Below, in pieces: positions 16,514 through 25,464 of a stretch of 64,000 nucleotides of DNA. Location of the stretch: the NCBI GenBank assembly GCA_965267405.1, contig OZ253954.1:1240001-1304000 (forward strand). Direction: 5' to 3'. The notes beneath the pieces were generated by a model. That model did no database searches and had not been told where the DNA came from. It was given only the letters and a program-made list of their open reading frames with translations. This stretch comes from JAPPOI01 sp028818055. GTDB taxonomy: Bacteria; Pseudomonadota; Alphaproteobacteria; Rhodobacterales; Rhodobacteraceae. Both the position numbers and the translations under genes were made by a program. Position 1 is the stretch's first letter. Every line of letters starts with the position of its first letter.

Positions 16514-17029
16514 ATGGCGAAGAACAAGCTTGGTCCCGTTGTCTCGTCCGCTCATTTGGCCGAGAGCAGCTTCCCTGAAGTGTCGGAATTCGAATTCGGC
16601 CTGATTGTTGCTGGCAACGGGTTTTACCGGTGGATGACACGTGCCATGGCCGCTGCCGGATTTCCGGAACTGTCGGCATTTGACGTTCTGGTTCTGCACA
16701 CGGTTCGTCATCGCGACCGCGAGAAAACACTGGCTGACATCTGTTTGGTTTTGAATGTCGAGGACACTCACACCGTTAACTATGCCGTCAAGAAACTGAA
16801 GTCAGCTGGACTTGTCAGCGATGGCCGACGGGGCAAGGAGAAATCGGTCAAGGCAACCGAATTGGGCCGCGAGGCGTGTTCGAAGTATGCAGAAGTTCGC
16901 GAACAACTTTTATTGGATGCTGCGCACACTGCCGGCCTTCCGGCCGACAAAGCCAGCGAGCTTGCCGGGATTTTGAGATTGATGTCTGGCCTTTACGATC
17001 AGGCTGCGCGCGCCGCGACAGTCGTTTAG
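16514..17029 (+). CDS. MarR-type winged-helix transcriptional regulator
   Basis: From the ATG at 16514 (AGAGG 7 nt upstream) the product is 171 aa. It has the MarR pattern of N-terminal helices, then a winged helix: LSAFDVLVLHTVRHRDREKTLADICLVLN, VNYAVKKLKSAGLVS as recognition helix, and DGRRGKEKSVKATELGREA as wing. It is divergent from the DadA/TRAP operon across 110 bp that contain a palindrome overlapping its own promoter. It is therefore the likely local repressor, with the imported amino-acid-like compound as a possible ligand. The longer upstream frame has no ribosome binding site. Confidence 0.85.
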   Translation: MAKNKLGPVVSSAHLAESSFPEVSEFEFGLIVAGNGFYRWMTRAMAAAGFPELSAFDVLVLHTVRHRDREKTLADICLVLNVEDTHTVNYAVKKLKSAGLVSDGRRGKEKSVKATELGREACSKYAEVREQLLLDAAHTAGLPADKASELAGILRLMSGLYDQAARAATVV

Positions 17030-17032
17030 CAG

Positions 17033-17584
17033 TTAGGCTTCTTTCAACAGCGCCATTACGGATGCCTTGAGTATCTTCAGGCGACCCTCCAACACCGACC
17101 GATTGGCTATTCCATATTTGGCGTTTTTGCTTGTTGAGTAAATGAACTCGGCCGTTTCCGCATGGCTGGGATCCTTGCCGAAGTGCGCGTTCAGGGCATC
17201 AGTGAACATTCCAGTCCAAATCCGAGAGGCTTCCGCCATCTCTTCACCGGCAATTCGGTGCAGTCCGTCAATGATCTCGGCCACATCCGGGCTTTGCTGC
17301 ACGTCGTCGAACCATTTCAGCGGACCCTTTTCGAAGTAGACGTCCAGTTTTTCCTCGAAAGTACTTAGGTCTTTCCACGCCTGCGCGACTTCAGCGGTAT
17401 TCTGTTCGATCCAGACGCGTACGCAGCCGCGCAGAATCTCTTCTTTATTTGTATAGGCATTGTAAAGCGTTTGACGCGCGACTCCGGCGGCTTCGGCGAT
17501 GTCGTTCATCGTCGTCTTTCCGTAGCCATAGCGGGCAAACACTTGAGTTGCCGCCTGAATTATTTGTGCATCGCGATTGGACAT
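17033..17584 (-). CDS. TetR family transcriptional regulator
   Basis: From ATG 17584 the product is 183 aa. The TetR helix-turn-helix is at residues 6-50: QIIQAATQVFARYGYGKTTM, NDIAEAAGVARQTLYNAYTN and KEEIL. The rest is an all-helical ligand domain. An alternative ATG at 17629 adds 15 residues. Still longer frames overlap iorA and are unlikely. It faces iorA across 84 bp holding a near-consensus promoter, so it probably represses the molybdenum hydroxylase operon. It converges on the MarR gene with a 3-bp gap. Confidence 0.88.
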   Translation of the reverse strand: MSNRDAQIIQAATQVFARYGYGKTTMNDIAEAAGVARQTLYNAYTNKEEILRGCVRVWIEQNTAEVAQAWKDLSTFEEKLDVYFEKGPLKWFDDVQQSPDVAEIIDGLHRIAGEEMAEASRIWTGMFTDALNAHFGKDPSHAETAEFIYSTSKNAKYGIANRSVLEGRLKILKASVMALLKEA

Positions 17585-17603
17585 TGAGTTTCTTTTTGCT
17601 GTC

Positions 17604-17632
17604 TTGCCAAGCGAAGTCAAATTAGACATAAT
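17604..17632 (+). promoter_or_regulatory. sigma-70 promoter of the iorA-iorB operon
   Basis: TTGCCA (17604-17609), a 17-nt spacer and CATAAT (17627-17632) each match consensus at five of six positions. GACA at 17625-17628 and TGTC at 17642-17645 flank the -10 as a weak inverted repeat, a possible TetR-type operator. Confidence 0.6.
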
Positions 17633-17668
17633 GACGAAAATTGTCCATTCATACATTTGGAGCCAGTG

Positions 17669-18133
17669 ATGCAGCTGAAAGTCAACGGACAAACACGAGA
17701 GGTAGACGTCGAAGACGACATGCCATTGTTGTGGGTCCTTCGCGACGAACTTGGAGTAACGGGGGTGAAATTTGGGTGCGGGATCGCGCAATGCGGCGCC
17801 TGCACAGTACATATTGATGGACTGGCCGTCAGAAGTTGCCAGGTCGCCGCCGGTTCCTTGGACGATGGGGCCGAGATCACAACGATCGAAGGGCTCGGCA
17901 CGCCAGACTCACTCCATGCAGTTCAAGAGGCGTGGATCGAACATCAGGTTGCCCAATGTGGGTACTGTCAGTCCGGTCAGATCATGCAGGCTGCCTCATT
18001 GTTGGACTTCAATGAAAACCCGTCTGACGCCGACATCGACGCAGTCATGAGCGGTAATCTTTGCCGCTGCGGCACCTATCCCCGCATCCGCGCCGCCGTG
18101 AAAACAGCGGCCGCCAAGCTGCAGGAGACCTGA
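17669..18133 (+). CDS. iorA: (2Fe-2S) small subunit of a molybdenum hydroxylase (IorA type)
   Basis: The 154-aa electron-transfer subunit of an isoquinoline 1-oxidoreductase-like enzyme. The plant-type cluster is at Cys37, 42, 45 and 57 (CGIAQCGAC and following). The second cluster is at Cys97, 100, 132 and 134 (CGYC and CRC). The ATG at 17669 follows GGAG by 6 nt. A TTG four codons earlier is less likely. It has no signal peptide; if the enzyme is periplasmic, it would be carried by its Tat-bearing partner. It lies 3 bp before iorB. Confidence 0.92.
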   Translation: MQLKVNGQTREVDVEDDMPLLWVLRDELGVTGVKFGCGIAQCGACTVHIDGLAVRSCQVAAGSLDDGAEITTIEGLGTPDSLHAVQEAWIEHQVAQCGYCQSGQIMQAASLLDFNENPSDADIDAVMSGNLCRCGTYPRIRAAVKTAAAKLQET

Positions 18134-18136
18134 TCC

Positions 18137-20377
18137 ATGGGACGCATTCGTACAATCGCCCGACGCACATTTTTGGTCGGTTCGGTCGCTGTCGTTGGCG
18201 GTGTCGCCTTTGGCACCTATTTGGTTCGCCGCCCACATGACAACCCACTGGCTGCGGATCTTCCCGACGGCCACGCAACGTTCAACCCTTGGGTCATCGT
18301 CGACAGCGAAACGGTCACATTGATCACGCCTCACATCGAGATGGGCCAAGGTGTTTTGTCGACACAGGCCGCGTTGATTGCCGAAGAGCTGGACATTGAG
18401 TTCGGCCAGTTTGAGACTAGCTTTGGCGTTCCGTCCCCCGCCTATTGGAATACAGGGATGGGTGAAGAGTCGGTTCCGTTCAAAGCAACCGACGAGAGCT
18501 TTTTGGCGGAAAGCATGCGCACAGCGGTTGGAAGCGTGCTGAAGGTTCTGGGCCAGCAGGCGACTGGCGGCTCAACAACAATGCCAGACAGCTTCGAGAA
18601 GCTTAGGCGTGCCGGCGCGGTTGCACGCGAGACGCTGAAGCTTGCCGCATCACAACAATCCGGCATTCCTGTCGAGCAACTGAAGACGGCAAGAGGCGCT
18701 GTCATTTTACCGGACGGCTCTGAACTGAAGTACACCGAGCTCGCCGGTGTTGCGGCGACAATCGACCCGGTCACTGATGTCTCGCTTCGCGACCCAAGCG
18801 AGTGGCGCTTGGTGGGCAAGCCCATGAAACGCCCTGATATTATTGGAAAATCAACCGGCACCTTAACATTCGGAATTGATGTTGCCGTCGACGGCATGAA
18901 GCACGCCACCGTTTGCGTGAACCCTCGTAAAGGAGGCGCGCTCAACGGCTATGACGCCAGCAAGGCGCTTGAAATGCGCGGCGTTGAACGGGTTGTCGAG
19001 GTCACGAATGGTGTGGCCGTGATTGCCGACAACTCGTGGCGCGCGATGAAAGCCATGAACGCCATCGAATTTGATTGGGGACCAGCGCCCTATCCGCCCG
19101 AGCAAGCTGAGCATTGGAAGGCGTTGGAAGACAGCTTCGTCGAGGACCGTTTGGACAGCCAATGGCGCGACGACGGCGACACAGAAGGCACGTTGGCCGA
19201 CGCCGAGGTGTTCGAGGCGGAATACCGTTCGCCCTATGTCGCCCATGCGCCGATGGAGCCCCTGAATGCCGTCATCGTTGTCAACGATGATGAGGTCGAG
19301 ATTTGGACCGGGCACCAAATTCCGCGCCAAGTACAAGTTGAGGTCGCAAACATCACTGGCCACGAGCAAGAGCAGGTGATTTTGCACAACCAATTTGTCG
19401 GCGGCAGTTTTGGCCACCGGCTCGAATTCGAGCACATTCGGCAGGCTGCCGAAATTGCCAACCAGATGCGCGGCACACCGATCAAACTGACGTACAGCCG
19501 TGAAGAGGACTTTGCGCAAGATTTTCCGCGCCATATCTCGCTGGGTCGCGGTCGGGGTGTTGTTTCAGACGGCAAAGTTCATGCCATCGATCTTTCAATC
19601 GCAGCGCCTTCGGTCATCGAATCTCAAGTGGGGCGGATCAACATTTCGCTCCCCGGGCCAGACTCGCAGATCGCAGCAGGTGCGTGGAATAACCCGTATG
19701 CCCTACCCCATTATCGGATGCGGGCCTATCGGACACCGAACTTGTCACCGACATCGTCATGGCGTGCCGTGGGCGCGCCGGGGGCGGGCTTCATCTTCGA
19801 CAGCTTCATGGACGAATTGATCCACGAAGCCGGAGCTGATCCGATGGAAGAGCGCATTCGCCTGATCGATCACGATGCATCGCGCAAGGTACTTGAGGCC
19901 GCGGCCGAGATGTCAAATTGGGGCGGCACGCTTGGACCAAACGAAGGCATGGGCGTCGGCTTTGTTGAAAGCTTCGGCGTTCCTGTGGCCGAGGTTGTGA
20001 AAGTCACCAACACGGACGCGGGCATCAAGATCGACAATGTTTGGGTCGCGCTGGATGTAGGCACCGTCGTAGACCCTGTGAACTTTGAAAATCTGGTCCA
20101 GGGTGGCGTGATTTTCGGATTGGGCCACGCCATCAACTGCGAGATCACGTACAGCGACGGCAAGGCCGAGCAGTCAAACTATCATGCGCACGAAGCGATG
20201 CGGATGTATCAGTGCCCCGAGATCGTGGTGAAAGGACTGGAGAACGGTCACAAGGTCCGTGGTGTTGGCGAACCCCCGGTTCCGCCTGCTGCTCCTGCCC
20301 TTGCAAACGCAATCTTTGCGGCAACCGGGCAACGCATCCGCGAGATGCCGTTCAACAAGTTCATCGATTTCGTGTGA
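18137..20377 (+). CDS. iorB: molybdopterin-binding large subunit of an aldehyde/isoquinoline oxidoreductase (IorB type)
   Basis: The 746-aa catalytic subunit of a xanthine-oxidase family hydroxylase. The N-terminus has a Tat-like signal, ARRTFLVGSVAVVGGVAFGT, implying a folded, cofactor-loaded export. HIEMGQGVLSTQAALIAEEL is the first molybdopterin contact. GAPGAGFIFDSFMDELIHEAG and a C-terminal GVGEPPVPPAAPALANAI, with the catalytic Glu, are typical. The IorB subfamily contains enzymes for isoquinoline, aldehydes and other N-heterocycles, so the substrate is not determined. A diheme cytochrome gene starts 8 bp after the stop. Confidence 0.92.
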   Translation: MGRIRTIARRTFLVGSVAVVGGVAFGTYLVRRPHDNPLAADLPDGHATFNPWVIVDSETVTLITPHIEMGQGVLSTQAALIAEELDIEFGQFETSFGVPSPAYWNTGMGEESVPFKATDESFLAESMRTAVGSVLKVLGQQATGGSTTMPDSFEKLRRAGAVARETLKLAASQQSGIPVEQLKTARGAVILPDGSELKYTELAGVAATIDPVTDVSLRDPSEWRLVGKPMKRPDIIGKSTGTLTFGIDVAVDGMKHATVCVNPRKGGALNGYDASKALEMRGVERVVEVTNGVAVIADNSWRAMKAMNAIEFDWGPAPYPPEQAEHWKALEDSFVEDRLDSQWRDDGDTEGTLADAEVFEAEYRSPYVAHAPMEPLNAVIVVNDDEVEIWTGHQIPRQVQVEVANITGHEQEQVILHNQFVGGSFGHRLEFEHIRQAAEIANQMRGTPIKLTYSREEDFAQDFPRHISLGRGRGVVSDGKVHAIDLSIAAPSVIESQVGRINISLPGPDSQIAAGAWNNPYALPHYRMRAYRTPNLSPTSSWRAVGAPGAGFIFDSFMDELIHEAGADPMEERIRLIDHDASRKVLEAAAEMSNWGGTLGPNEGMGVGFVESFGVPVAEVVKVTNTDAGIKIDNVWVALDVGTVVDPVNFENLVQGGVIFGLGHAINCEITYSDGKAEQSNYHAHEAMRMYQCPEIVVKGLENGHKVRGVGEPPVPPAAPALANAIFAATGQRIREMPFNKFIDFV

Positions 20378-20385
20378 GGCGACCA

Positions 20386-21003
20386 ATGAAACGACTTTTT
20401 GCTTTGGCTGCCTTGGCCTTTGTGCTGACCACGCCGGCGGCTTTTGCTGCCGGCGAAACGGTCGAGATCGACCCACCTGCCGAAGGTTCAGTATCGCAAG
20501 CTGCCGGCTTGGAAGCCTGGGACCGCATCTATGAGGTTGCGTCTCACCCACGCTGTTCAAATTGCCATGTCGGGGCCAACAATCGACCCATGTGGTCTGG
20601 CCCCGCTTATGGTCGCACGCGCGTGCACGGCATGAACGTGAACGCGGGTGAAAGCCGGATTGGGGCCGAGACCATCCTTTGCTCCACTTGTCACGCCTAT
20701 CGAGAAGGTCTGAACGATACGCCGCATGCGGCACCTCAGGTCGCAATGAACTGGCAGTTGGCACCGGTCGAGGCCGAATGGTTCGGTAAATCGTCGATCG
20801 AAATTTGCAATCAATTACGTGACCCTGAACGCAACGGTGGACGCGACATGATGGATCTTGCGACGCATCTGGACCACGACCTGATCTTGCACTGGGCGTG
20901 GAACCCGGGCGGAGGTCGCGAGCCCGCGCCCTATAGCTTGCAGGAACACGTAAATGACGTTCTGGCATGGGGTGTGGCCGGTTTCCCTTGTGAAGGGGAC
21001 TGA
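20386..21003 (+). CDS. periplasmic diheme c-type cytochrome-like protein of the Ior operon
   Basis: A 205-aa secreted protein with a Sec signal peptide (MKRLFALAALAFVLTTPAAF then AA). It has two heme c motifs, CSNCH at 57-61 and CSTCH at 99-103, and a final Cys near the C-terminus. It follows iorB by 8 bp and ends before a terminator. The likely role is electron acceptor or chaperone of the IorAB hydroxylase in the periplasm. This fits the Tat-like signal of IorB. The start is ATG 20386; a longer upstream frame lies inside iorB. Confidence 0.85.
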   Translation: MKRLFALAALAFVLTTPAAFAAGETVEIDPPAEGSVSQAAGLEAWDRIYEVASHPRCSNCHVGANNRPMWSGPAYGRTRVHGMNVNAGESRIGAETILCSTCHAYREGLNDTPHAAPQVAMNWQLAPVEAEWFGKSSIEICNQLRDPERNGGRDMMDLATHLDHDLILHWAWNPGGGREPAPYSLQEHVNDVLAWGVAGFPCEGD

Positions 21004-21024
21004 TCAGAAGATTATCGTTTTTTT

Positions 21025-21060
21025 GGGGCTGTCCCTACGAGAAGTAGGGCAGCCCCTTTT
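21025..21060 (+). terminator. intrinsic terminator of the Ior operon
   Basis: A long hairpin, GGGGCTGTCCCTAC (21025-21038) against GTAGGGCAGCCCC (21044-21056) with one bulge, is followed by TTTTCTTT. It overlaps the 3' end of the convergent thiamine-enzyme gene. Confidence 0.8.
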
Positions 21061-22759
21061 CTTTCGCGGCTTCGACCCAAGGCGGGACAAATGGAACGAT
21101 CTTATCTTGGCTGGGGACCATCATTTCGATGAAGTTCGCACCGGGATTTGAGATTGCGTCGGACAGCACACGTTCGATCTGATCCTCGGACGTAATGCGA
21201 GCGGTTTCGAACCCGAAACCTTCTGCGACCTTGATGTAGTCAACTGCCCCGAAATCTGTGGACCACGGCTCGTCGACGTCGTCGAGAAGGATCGCTTCTC
21301 CTCGGATCCAGCCGTAGTTGTCGTTGCGGGTCAGAATGACGGTCACGTTCTTGCCGCTGCGTTTGATGGTTTCGAAATCACCCAGCACAAACGCAATTGA
21401 GCCGTCACCAGTGAACGAAATGACCGGGCCATCTGCGGCGTAGCTTGCGCCAAGCCCGGCCGGCACTGAATAGCCCAGCGCCCCCATCGAGTAATTGGTA
21501 AGGTACCTGCGTCCTGCATTTCGAACAGACATCAGTGCCGAAGGATATATCGCGGCCACACCGGGCTCGGCCGTGACAATCGCATCGTCCGGCAGCAGTT
21601 GGTCCAGCGTTTGCGTCAGTTTTACCGGAGAAACGGTACCCTTCGGCATCTCGATATTGGAATTGAACACCGCTTCCAGCGCGGTTTGCTTCATTTCCGT
21701 CAGGTCGAGTTTTGGGCGGTCAACCGCGTCGTCCACAAGTGTGAGCATGTGCTCAAGGCTGGCGCGCGCGTCACCCACCAACCCGACCGCAAGCGGAAAG
21801 TTGTTTCCGACGTGCGCCTCGGCAATGTCGAGGTGGATAAAGGTCTTGGCGTTGGGATCGCCGTATAACTTCCAATGGATGGTGGAACTGGAGTCCGTGT
21901 TCGTACCCACAAAAAACACCGTGTCCGCGTCTTTGACATGGGCGTTGGCATATTCCATGCCGCCACGCGCACCAATCACGCGCAATGCCAGTGGGTGCGT
22001 TTCCGGGATCGTTCCCTTGCCCGGGGTCGTCGTGCCGACCGGGATTTGCAGTCGTTCAGCCAAGGCCAAAACGGCCTCTGACGCTCCTGAAATCAAGGCG
22101 CCCTGCCCGCAGATGATTACGGGTTTTTCGGCCTTCAAAAGCAGGTCGAGCGCCGCTCTCAACTTCGAATGATCAGCGACCGGTCGGTGGGCGGGGTAGC
22201 TGCTGTATTCAGGCTCGGCATAGAGATCATCGACTTCGGCTGTATCGTGGAAGATGTTGATCGGCACTCGAATGTGGACGGGCGCAGGACGCCCTGAAGT
22301 CGCTACCCGGAACGCACGTCTCATCAGAAACGGGATCTCTTTGACGTTCGTCAGCGTAAAGCTTTCCTTGGATATCGGCGCATAGAGCGCCGTTTGGTCG
22401 ATGCCGGTCAGGCCGTGCCGCTTATCCTGATTGATGGGTATGTCTGAGCTGAAGAAGATGACGGGAACCGAGCTGAGAAAGGCCTCGGTCATACCGGGAG
22501 TGCAATGGGTCACACCGGGGCTTGGGGCTTCCAGTACGGCGGGGCGACCGGTGACTTTGGCGTAAGCCTCGGCTGCGAACGAGGCCGTGCGTTCATCTCG
22601 CGTCAGAATGTATTCTATGTCCGAATTTTCGCGCCACGAGTCGTACCAGCCAATTGTTGTTTCGCCCGGAAGCCCGAAAACATGACGCACACCATGCAGT
22701 TCCAGCATTTTCAGGATGACTTGGGCGCCGTTCAACGTAGCTGCGGGGAGTGGCTTCAT
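21035..22759 (-). CDS. thiamine-diphosphate-dependent enzyme, acetolactate synthase-like
   Basis: The 574-aa protein has the three-domain POX/AHAS fold. The N-terminal pyrimidine domain has HGVRHVFGLPGETT and, at the position of the activating Glu, the EAPSPGVTH loop. A central nucleotide-fold domain follows. The C-terminal ThDP domain has GDGSIAFVLGDFET and NDN, the usual GDG-x(about 25)-NDN Mg-ThDP motif. The class decarboxylates or ligates 2-keto acids; true AHAS would be paired with a regulatory subunit, absent here. It is divergent from a BKACE-family gene, so a keto-acid pathway is plausible. The precise reaction is unknown. Confidence 0.82.
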   Translation of the reverse strand: MKPLPAATLNGAQVILKMLELHGVRHVFGLPGETTIGWYDSWRENSDIEYILTRDERTASFAAEAYAKVTGRPAVLEAPSPGVTHCTPGMTEAFLSSVPVIFFSSDIPINQDKRHGLTGIDQTALYAPISKESFTLTNVKEIPFLMRRAFRVATSGRPAPVHIRVPINIFHDTAEVDDLYAEPEYSSYPAHRPVADHSKLRAALDLLLKAEKPVIICGQGALISGASEAVLALAERLQIPVGTTTPGKGTIPETHPLALRVIGARGGMEYANAHVKDADTVFFVGTNTDSSSTIHWKLYGDPNAKTFIHLDIAEAHVGNNFPLAVGLVGDARASLEHMLTLVDDAVDRPKLDLTEMKQTALEAVFNSNIEMPKGTVSPVKLTQTLDQLLPDDAIVTAEPGVAAIYPSALMSVRNAGRRYLTNYSMGALGYSVPAGLGASYAADGPVISFTGDGSIAFVLGDFETIKRSGKNVTVILTRNDNYGWIRGEAILLDDVDEPWSTDFGAVDYIKVAEGFGFETARITSEDQIERVLSDAISNPGANFIEMMVPSQDKIVPFVPPWVEAAKEKGLPYFS

Positions 22760-23000
22760 CTTCTATCTTTCGTCACGCGCTGCTCCGGCAATCCCGGTCG
22801 CGATAAAGGCCTTTCAAACGACGCTTTTTGGCACATCGCCTTCACGCATCATGCGGTTCACAACCGACAGCGCTTCCAATATTTGGATGCACAATTTCGG
22901 CAAGCTTGTCTACGCAAGGTAAAGCCACGGATTGCAGTGTGCAGACGAGACTGGCAGTTTCGTATTGTGACATCGAGCCAAACTACGGAAAGAAACTGAT

Positions 23001-23834
23001 ATGGCACAACCCTGCATCATTTGTGTTGCGATCACCGGTTCGGTGCCGACGAAAGCGGACAATCCTGCTGTCCCGATCACCGTCGAAGAGCAGGTTGAAA
23101 GCACGCATGACGCATTCGAGGCCGGTGCGAGCATTGCGCACTGTCACGTGCGCAATGACGATGGGACCACGACATCGGACCCGGAGAAGTTCGCGCGGTT
23201 GATGGAAGGCCTGAAAAAGCATTGCCCGGGTATGATCATCCAGTTGTCTACAGGTGGGCGGTCGGGCGCAGGTCAGGAACGCGGCGGCATGTTGCCGCTT
23301 CGACCTGACATGGCTTCACTTTCTGTGGGGTCGAACAACTTTCCCACACGTGTCTACGAGAACCCCCCGGACCTTGTTGAGTGGCTGGCATCTGAGATGC
23401 TGAAGTATGAAGTGAAGCCCGAAATCGAGGCTTTCGATTTGAGCCATATCTTGAAAGCCAAGGAAATGGCTGAGAAAGGTCAGTTAGCGGGAACGCCATA
23501 CGTTCAGTTCGTTATGGGCGTGAAAAACGCCATGCCTGCGGATCGAGAGGTCTTTGATTTTTATGTGAAAACCGTTCGGCGTTTATTCGGAGCGGATGCA
23601 CCATGGTGTGCAGCCGGTATTGGTGCGAACCAAATTGCATTGAACGATTGGGCTATATCGAACGGCGGGCACGCACGCACGGGTCTTGAGGATAACATCC
23701 GGCTCGACAGAGATACCCTTGCACCGTCGAATGCGGCGTTGGTGAAGCGCGCGGTCGAGATCTGCGAAAAATACGAACGTCCAGTTGCTTCCTACGGGCA
23801 AGCGCGCGCGATCCTAGGACTGCGCGCCGCCTGA
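23001..23834 (+). CDS. beta-keto acid cleavage enzyme (BKACE family, DUF849)
   Basis: The 277-aa TIM-barrel protein belongs to the family of 3-keto-5-aminohexanoate cleavage enzymes. These condense a beta-keto acid with acetyl-CoA to give acetoacetate and a new CoA ester. The zinc-binding pair His47 and His49 lies in AHCHVRNDDG. IQLSTGGRSG, SLSVGSNNFP and the C-terminal ASYGQARAILGL are family blocks. Members differ widely in side chain, so the substrate is open. It is convergent with the acyl-CoA synthetase and divergent from the ThDP enzyme. Confidence 0.88.
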   Translation: MAQPCIICVAITGSVPTKADNPAVPITVEEQVESTHDAFEAGASIAHCHVRNDDGTTTSDPEKFARLMEGLKKHCPGMIIQLSTGGRSGAGQERGGMLPLRPDMASLSVGSNNFPTRVYENPPDLVEWLASEMLKYEVKPEIEAFDLSHILKAKEMAEKGQLAGTPYVQFVMGVKNAMPADREVFDFYVKTVRRLFGADAPWCAAGIGANQIALNDWAISNGGHARTGLEDNIRLDRDTLAPSNAALVKRAVEICEKYERPVASYGQARAILGLRAA

Positions 23835-23835
23835 C

Positions 23836-25464
23836 TTAGTCGCCGCCCGCCACCATCGCCTTGGCCTGATCCCGCAAAATATTTTTGCGGACCTTTCCAG
23901 TCGACGTTTTGGGAAGTTCGCCGAACACAACCTTTTTGGGTCGTTGGAAACCCGCGAGATGTTGGCGCGAATACTCAATCAATTCGGCTTCGGTGACGTC
24001 GGCGTTGCCTTCGGTCTCGACAAAGGCGCACGGAACCTCGCCCCACTTTTCGTCGGGCATTGCCACGACCGCTGCCATGCTGACCGCCGGATGCGCATAC
24101 AAGGCGTTTTCGACCTCGATCGAACTGATGTTTTCACCACCGGAGATGATGATGTCTTTTGCTCGATCTCTGATCTCGATGTAGCCGTCGGGGTGCTGGA
24201 CGGCGAGATCGCCGGACCAGAACCAGCCATCTTTGAACGCTTTTTCCGTAGCTTCGGTTTGCTTTAGGTACCCCTTCATCACGATATTGCCGCGAAACGC
24301 GATTTCACCCTGCGTTTGACCATCAAGCGGGACCGGCTCACTTGTGTCTGGGTTCAAGACCAGCACATCTTCTTCTAATTCATAAGCAACGCCCTGACGC
24401 GCCTTCATGCGCGCGCGCTCTTCTATGGGTAGATTTGCCCAATCTGGCTTTTCGGCACAAACAACCGCAGGGCCATAGACTTCGGTCAGGCCATAGACAT
24501 GGATGATGTCGATACCCATTGCCTCCATGCCCTGAATGACGCTGGCCGGAGGCGGCGCAGCGGCAGTCATGAAGCGGATCTTCTGCGAAAATTCACGACG
24601 TTCTTCAGGCGCAGCCCCCGAAATCAGGGACATGATGATTGGAGCACCACACAGATGGGTGACGCCGTGATCGGCAAATGCATCGAAAATCGGACCTGCG
24701 CGGGGTGCCCGAAGAAACACGTGGCAACCAGCAAGCATGGTGATCGTCCAAGGAAAGCACCAGCCATTGCAGTGAAACAGCGGCAACGTCCAAAGATAGA
24801 CCGGATGGTGCGGCATCTCCCAGGTTACGACGTTATTGACCGCGTTGGTCCAGGCACCGCGATGCGAGTACACGACGCCCTTGGGCCGGCCCGTTGTACC
24901 GGATGTGTAATTCAATGCTAACGCGTCCCACTCATCGTCGGGCGGCGTGTATGGGAAGTTCGGATCGCCCTCGGCCAGCAATTCGTCATAAGTCAGCGAA
25001 CCTATGCGTTGGCCACCGGGGCCTTCCGGATCTTCGATGTCGATCACCAGTATGTCGCGATCACCAACCGCGTCTTTGGCAAGCATTGAAAACTCGGTAT
25101 CGACCAAAAGAACTTTCGCCTCACCGTGATCCAGGATGTACGAGATCGTATTGGCATCGAGGCGCGTGTTGTTGGCATTGATCACGGCGCCCAGAATTGG
25201 AACCGCAAGAGCACACTCAAGAGCCTCGGGGATGTTCGGCGCAATCAGCGCGACGGTGTCGCCCTTCCCGACGCCCCGTTTCGACAGCGCAGATGCAAGG
25301 CGCTTGCAGCGTTCTGCGACTTCACCCCAGTTCCGTCGGATGGAGCCATGGATTTGCGCGGGCATCTCGGGGTGCACACGTTCGACGCGCTTTAAAATCG
25401 AAACCGGCGATAGCGCGGCGTGATTTGCCGCGTTTTTGGCGAGTTCGGGTCCTTCGTAGATCAT
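23836..25464 (-). CDS. AMP-forming acyl-CoA synthetase
   Basis: A 542-aa member of the ANL superfamily that activates a carboxylic acid to acyl-AMP and then acyl-CoA. The P-loop YTSGTTGRPKGV, the YGLTEVYGP motif and the hinge WFWSGDLAVQHPDGYIEIRDR with KDIIISGGENISS are all intact. The catalytic lysine lies in PKTSTGKVRK. The ATG at 25464 overlaps the stop of the crotonase-like gene as ATGA, so the two are translationally coupled. A TTG four codons upstream is less likely. The acid is probably medium-chain or branched; specificity cannot be read. Confidence 0.9.
   Translation of the reverse strand: MIYEGPELAKNAANHAALSPVSILKRVERVHPEMPAQIHGSIRRNWGEVAERCKRLASALSKRGVGKGDTVALIAPNIPEALECALAVPILGAVINANNTRLDANTISYILDHGEAKVLLVDTEFSMLAKDAVGDRDILVIDIEDPEGPGGQRIGSLTYDELLAEGDPNFPYTPPDDEWDALALNYTSGTTGRPKGVVYSHRGAWTNAVNNVVTWEMPHHPVYLWTLPLFHCNGWCFPWTITMLAGCHVFLRAPRAGPIFDAFADHGVTHLCGAPIIMSLISGAAPEERREFSQKIRFMTAAAPPPASVIQGMEAMGIDIIHVYGLTEVYGPAVVCAEKPDWANLPIEERARMKARQGVAYELEEDVLVLNPDTSEPVPLDGQTQGEIAFRGNIVMKGYLKQTEATEKAFKDGWFWSGDLAVQHPDGYIEIRDRAKDIIISGGENISSIEVENALYAHPAVSMAAVVAMPDEKWGEVPCAFVETEGNADVTEAELIEYSRQHLAGFQRPKKVVFGELPKTSTGKVRKNILRDQAKAMVAGGD

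Noticed and set aside
21035..22759. Acetolactate synthase large subunit (ilvB)
   Set aside because: No small regulatory subunit follows and context is catabolic; only the ThDP-enzyme family can be supported.
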